DNA from: Klebsormidium nitens
Lineage: Eukaryota > Streptophyta > Klebsormidiophyceae > Klebsormidiales > Klebsormidiaceae
Length of the DNA: 64,000 nucleotides
NCBI GenBank assembly: GCA_000708835.1
Contig: DF237015.1
Coordinates: forward strand, 62,001 to 126,000
Direction: 5' to 3'
Shown piece by piece: positions 59,601 to 64,000 of this stretch; the stretch's first letter is position 1, and each line of letters opens with the position of its first letter. The notes below the pieces were generated by a model. That model was not told the origin of the DNA and ran no database searches. It saw nothing but the letters and a program-made list of their open reading frames with translations. Made by a program: the position numbers and the translations under genes.

Positions 59601-62600
59601 TTCAACCAGCACCGATACGACCTGGTGAGCCATGGCTACTTTGCTTCCAACATCGCCTTCTTGCAGGCTCTGGCTCGAAACTGTGCTCTTAAACAGAGCC
59701 TTAGACCTACGTCCTTCGCCATACAGTCTGCTTCGCGTAACCTTCTGAAGCAGGTCTGCTCTGTGTGACCCTGCATTGACTTGACACTCAAGAGGAGTGT
59801 TTTCGCAGCGCCTAGGTCATTTATTGCTATTCTCGTCTATGGCAGGCCAAGCATCCCCTCAGCGTCGCGAGCCTCGCTTCCTGGGAACGATTTGACACAG
59901 CGGCTGCTCCGGTTCGCCCTTCCGACCAGTCGCTGTCGTATCCCTCCACGATCTTGGAGCAGCACTCCCCCTCTGACGTCATCCAAGACGCCTGCTCGAA
60001 AACAGCCAGCCACGCGGACTGCATCCGCCGAGAAGGGGACGCCGAGGCCGCCGCGGATGCGCTAGTGCCTGGCTTTAGGGGACTGTGTCGCATTGCCGGC
60101 GCGCTGCCAGGAGCGGCCCTGCAGATTCTTGTCAAGCAGCTCGATAAGGTGAGCAGTGACACAAACACCTCCGCAATCGAGTTTTCAAATCGGCGCTAGG
60201 TTCCGGCGATATCCGCTTCGATTAGAGCTGTGACTTGATTGATATCGCTTCTGCTGGCTGGTGCGTCTTGAGGTGGTTGGTCCGGGCTACCAGAAGCAGG
60301 ATCACAGCTCGTCCCCATCTTGAATTGAGATCTTTTGCTTGATTCCAGAGTGGGCAGACTAGCTATGAGGTGCTTTTCAGGTGACGAATGTGCTCATTTT
60401 GCGGTCCCTGATTGAAGCCCCTATTTCTTCGCCGCAGATTCAAGCGCTGGACCCGTCCTTCTTCGTCCACAACCACGTCTACCAGAAAATCCTCGAGGAA
60501 GACCGGCAGCTCGCCTCAAGCAGCCATTGTGGGCTCATCTTTGAAGAAGTAGGCCACCCGCACTTCGTCCGCTTCGCGTCGAGCTCATATTCGACTTTAT
60601 CAAACGCCGTTACTCCGGAAGGGTTTTCGCTCCTCGTCTCTCAGCGTTATGGAAGCCATGCTGCTAGACGCTGATCTTACTAGAAACTTGCCGGATTGAC
60701 CGTCTCTGTACAAACGTGCGGTCAGTGGCTTTGGAATACCAGAGTCTCTCACGCATAAGTAATCAGTGAATGTCTTCTGTGAATATTTCAGATACTGGCT
60801 GGCCTCCAGAGCGAGGAGACAGCAACCTTTGCTCCCGCGGTCTCGTCCCTGCTCAACCTCATGCTGACAAGCATCTACGCTGAGAGCAGTCACCCGATCC
60901 GGAGAGCCCGCCTGCTTATGGAGCACGCTCGGTTGACAGCTGCGGACGACGAAGCGACCTGCACCAGGAACCTCAAAGATGCCATCAAGCTCCAGGCAAG
61001 CCGAATATGGACGTTTGCGGAAATCACCTATTCGCTGGCAAGTTTATTTTGGTTCTGACGGGCGGACTTCATGAGGATTGCTTGCGCAAACGCTTTCATT
61101 CGTTGCAACTCTACCCTTCCAAGAAGTGCTGGCTAATCTCGACTGCCGATTTGGATCCGCGGGTCTTCGATCTCGGGTCACTTCTTGACACAGCACGCAG
61201 AAGTTAGAAACGAGCGAAGACGTCAATTTCTGAAAGGCCTGGCGATCGACAGCAGGTGAATTGAGAAGGTTGTCCTTTTCTGCTGCAGCAAGCCGTGCTC
61301 AGTGACTCCCGGAAGGCGGGCAAGGACGGTGGCTTGCTTGCCTCCCTGCGCGACGAGTGTGCTCTGGCGCGGTGCCGACTGCTGCTGCTCAAACACACGG
61401 ACGCCCCCCAGGTCAGACACAAAAGTGATCCCCTCACGAAACTGCTTCTTATCGATCGTTCCATTCAGCCAGCATCCGCGCCCAGTATTGAAGTAGTGCA
61501 CAGGTTGGTCTACTTTCGCGCAGGCTTTCAAAGCAGGTTCTTGCTATTGAGGAGTCACTCGGCGCACTCTCTTTTAAGCTGCTGTTTAGCGACGTTATGC
61601 CCGGGTCCTGCATCTCGCCAAGAGCACTGCTTTTGTTACACGTGCAAAAGCTGCAAAACCAGAGAGTCCTTCTTCTTCAATTCAGGATCTTCAGCCGGCG
61701 GTCCGGGACGCCTTCCAACTGTGGACGTCACTCCTGGAAAGGAAGGATGTTACCGAGGGATGCTTTCTCAGCCCAACGGCCTCTCAATCCTGTCTTCTTC
61801 AAGTGGCGGACCTCCTTGCAGTGAAAGTGAGCCGATGCTGTATCCCTTTCTGCTTTCCCTGTCAGCCTGGCGTCAACATTTTCCTGCGAAACACCGACAG
61901 CTGTTTCTGTATACTTTGTTCATCTGACTGTGTATACAGCCAGCAGACCGGCAACAACTGGCAGAGAAGCCTATCTCCAGCGTGTTAAAATAATCAAACA
62001 AACTCTCGTTTCTTCTCAAGCGTTGTGCGTTGCCGAGGTCGACGGTTTCATGAACTTCCCGCGCCGCTAAAAGGGTGCAAAGCAGTGGAACATCTCTCTC
62101 GTTCGAAAGACCCGCGGCGACCTACTTGTCTGCTCTTGCAGGGCCTTTCATCGTTGCAACAACAGGCCATTCAGCTCGTTACCCGCATCGCCCATGCAGT
62201 CAGCCCCAGCACGCCTCTCCCGCACCACTGCGCCTCGCTGCTCGCGCACTCCCGGCTCTCGCACCTCCTCTGCTGCAACCCCCTCCCCTCGCCAGCAAGC
62301 CTCTCTGACGAGGGGGACCGGGGAAAAACGCACTCATTCTGGGAAAAGTCCGCTGCTCTCTGCCCCGGGTCCCTTCTAGAAGCCACGGTGAAGTCACGCG
62401 CAGGCTGCGCCTGTACGGAGTCCCCGAGCACCAGCGAGAGAGATGACGTCAGCGCTTCCGCAGAGCAGGAGCTCCGTGCGGCGATAGCCCAGAGCGCTTC
62501 CGCCGGAAGGAGGTCCGCGACGGAGCTGGTGAAGCAGAGCGGACTGCTGCAAGCGCTGGCGGAGCGGCTCTTGCGCGAGGGGCGACGAGACGAAGCGCTG

Positions 62601-64000
62601 TGCGAGGCGACGGAGGCCTTACGGATCCGCTTCGGGCTGTTCGGACACACGTTCGGGGCGGGGAGAGAAACAGAGGGGGACAGTCACGCAGAGGGCGAGG
62701 AGAAGCAAGATAGCGGACGGAGCGTGACTTTGACGCCGACTGTCGCGGCGGCTCGGGTGGGCTGGCCCTCGCTGTTCTCTCGCAAGGAAACGAGCGGAAA
62801 GATCAGCGGACTTCACAACTCGTGGAGGGTCGTCGGGGATTACCTGGAGAGTCTTTTCTTCGTCGGGACGCTCTCCGAGAGCGCGGGAATGGTCGACGAT
62901 GCGGAGCAGAATTTTCGGGAGGGGCGGCGGATCGCGGAGGCGGCAGGCGCCGCGCACGTTTGCGCGGCCTTTCTGTCGAGCATGGGGGAGGTGAAGCGGA
63001 AGAAGGGGAAGTGGGACGCGGCAAGCGAGGCGTTCGAGCGGGCCGGGGAGTTCCTCCGGGAGGCCCCGATTGACTGCGAGGGCTGCCGGGTGCTGGCGCT
63101 GGCTCGGCTGGAGAGACGAAAGGGGGATCTGGTGAGAAGGCGCCCGGGGAGCGCGTCAGAAGCGGGGAAAGAGCAGTCGGGGGCTCGGGAGCACTACGAG
63201 AGGGCTGCGAAGATGCTGCATGGCGTCGTTGGGAGCGAACCGGGGAGCGGTCGCAGGGAAAAGCAGCATCTGGTTGAGCGGGCGGGGCTAAGTAAGGGTT
63301 TAGGAGCGACGGCTGAGCTGGAGGAAGGTTCGATGGAAGGGGTGAAACGGAACCTGATGTGGGCGATGTCCGAAGCGGAGCCCAGCAAAGAGCTCGTCGT
63401 TCCGGTCAAACGGAAACCCGGCAGGAAGGCGCCGGCGAACCCGGAACGGACACCGCTCGCGGAGGCCCCCACGAACCACAAGACAGGACGGCCGGGCCGC
63501 AAAAAGGCGGCAGTAGAGGTAGTGACGATTCTTTCGTCCGACGAGGAAGCGAGCTGCGTCACGCGACTCGAGACCGCGAACCCGGCAGGGAAACGGAAAG
63601 GCCCTGTTCGAGGTCGCGCGAGCAAGATTGCGCAGGAGAGCAGCGCGTCGGAGCTCGAGAGCGAGGCCTCGTCGACCAGCGTGGCGAACAGCAGGGCCCC
63701 AGTCACTCGGAAACAGCCCCGGGGAAGGAAGCCGCGAAACGCGGCAACCGGTTCTGACGCTGCGTCGGAGTCGAGCCCACCCGCCAAAAGGGTTCCTGCT
63801 CTTCCGGACCTCGACAAGAGGCAGGAAAAGCTGCGGAGAGTCGTGCTGCTGGAGAAGGATTCCGTGCTGCCCGCTCTCCGGGGGTCCAGGCTGGGGAAGA
63901 TTCCGGTGGGCGCAGCGGAACTGGACGAGCTGCAGGCGGGAGTAGGGCGCATTGCGCTGAATGATGCCGGCGGCGAACGGATGGAGCGGGGCTCAGATGC
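56629..64000 (+). CDS. ESP1: Separase, N-terminal helical region, 3' end outside window
   Basis: Separase is the protease that cleaves cohesin at anaphase. Exons: 56629-57371, 57545-57719, 57865-57963, 58166-58282, 58502-58920, 59195-59306, 59487-59624, possibly 59667-59753, 59846-60148, 60381-60548, 60792-60995, 61289-61411, 61695-61826 and 62142 to beyond 64000. Phases agree and about 1,550 residues are visible. They form the alpha-helical superhelix; telling blocks are SGMYNLGVQLFNQHRYDLA, EALCEATEALRIRFGLFG, WRVVGDYLESLFFVGTLSES, EQNFREGRRIAEAAG and GEVKRKKGKWDAASEAF. The last exon enters a disordered linker with AT-hook-like runs (GRPGRKKAA, PRGRKPRN). The His/Cys protease domain would follow outside the window. 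The intron at 60996-61288 begins with GC, not GT. The start ATG is followed by MEDAFKLLQNANSIDELK. Confidence 0.82.

Noticed and set aside
59667-59753. Firm inclusion of an 87-base exon in separase
   Set aside because: It has splice signals and keeps phase, but skipping it also gives a good join (YDLAKHPLSVASL). Recorded only as possible.
63194-63952. 252-codon minus-strand open frame at the right edge
   Set aside because: It lies opposite the separase exon, whose frame is open across the whole region; the antisense frame is a by-product of high GC.
1-64000. CRISPR arrays, bacterial operons, tRNA or rRNA genes, intact transposons
   Set aside because: None was seen. Repeats found are short tandem or exon-derived, and gene structure is eukaryotic throughout.

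Overview
The window looks like nuclear DNA from a streptophyte, most likely a charophyte green alga such as Klebsormidium. I infer this from gene content and could not check it by search. Plant-lineage families are present: an SYT4/5-type synaptotagmin, a CBSX3-like CBS protein, an SGS3-type XS-domain protein and a subgroup IVc (ILR3/bHLH104-like) bHLH factor. An IFT43 homologue points to flagellated cells. Genes are rich in spliceosomal introns with GT...AG borders, exons are more GC-rich than introns, and gene spacing is about 1-2 kb.

Twelve protein-coding genes can be reconstructed, most by joining exons whose phases match and whose translations follow the family consensus. In order: synaptotagmin (+, 5' end outside the window), CBSX3-like protein (-), YbaK-domain protein (-), thymidine kinase (+), XS/coiled-coil/RING protein (-), coiled-coil/BTB protein (+, single exon), bHLH IVc factor (-), class I SAM methyltransferase (+), IFT43 (-), sodium:solute symporter family transporter (+), MYND zinc-finger protein (-), and separase (+, catalytic end outside the window). 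With one exception (two minus-strand genes at 8-15 kb), neighbours alternate between convergent and divergent pairs. There are no operons and no clear functional cluster. TK and separase are both linked to the cell cycle but lie 40 kb apart.

The most unusual observation is a recurring pattern. In three genes, at four places, an intron carries decayed tandem copies of part of the exon beside it: the synaptotagmin C2B exon, the bHLH coiled-coil exon, and two exons of the symporter. Other points of interest are an XS domain joined to a C-terminal RING finger, a bHLH IVc protein with about 550 residues of Pro/Gln-rich sequence inserted before a conserved RPPAA end, an in-frame stop in the MYND gene, and a GC-AG intron in separase.

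Exon borders were assigned by eye from splice consensus, phase and family similarity. No transcript data or database search was available. I saw no rRNA, tRNA, CRISPR array or intact transposon.
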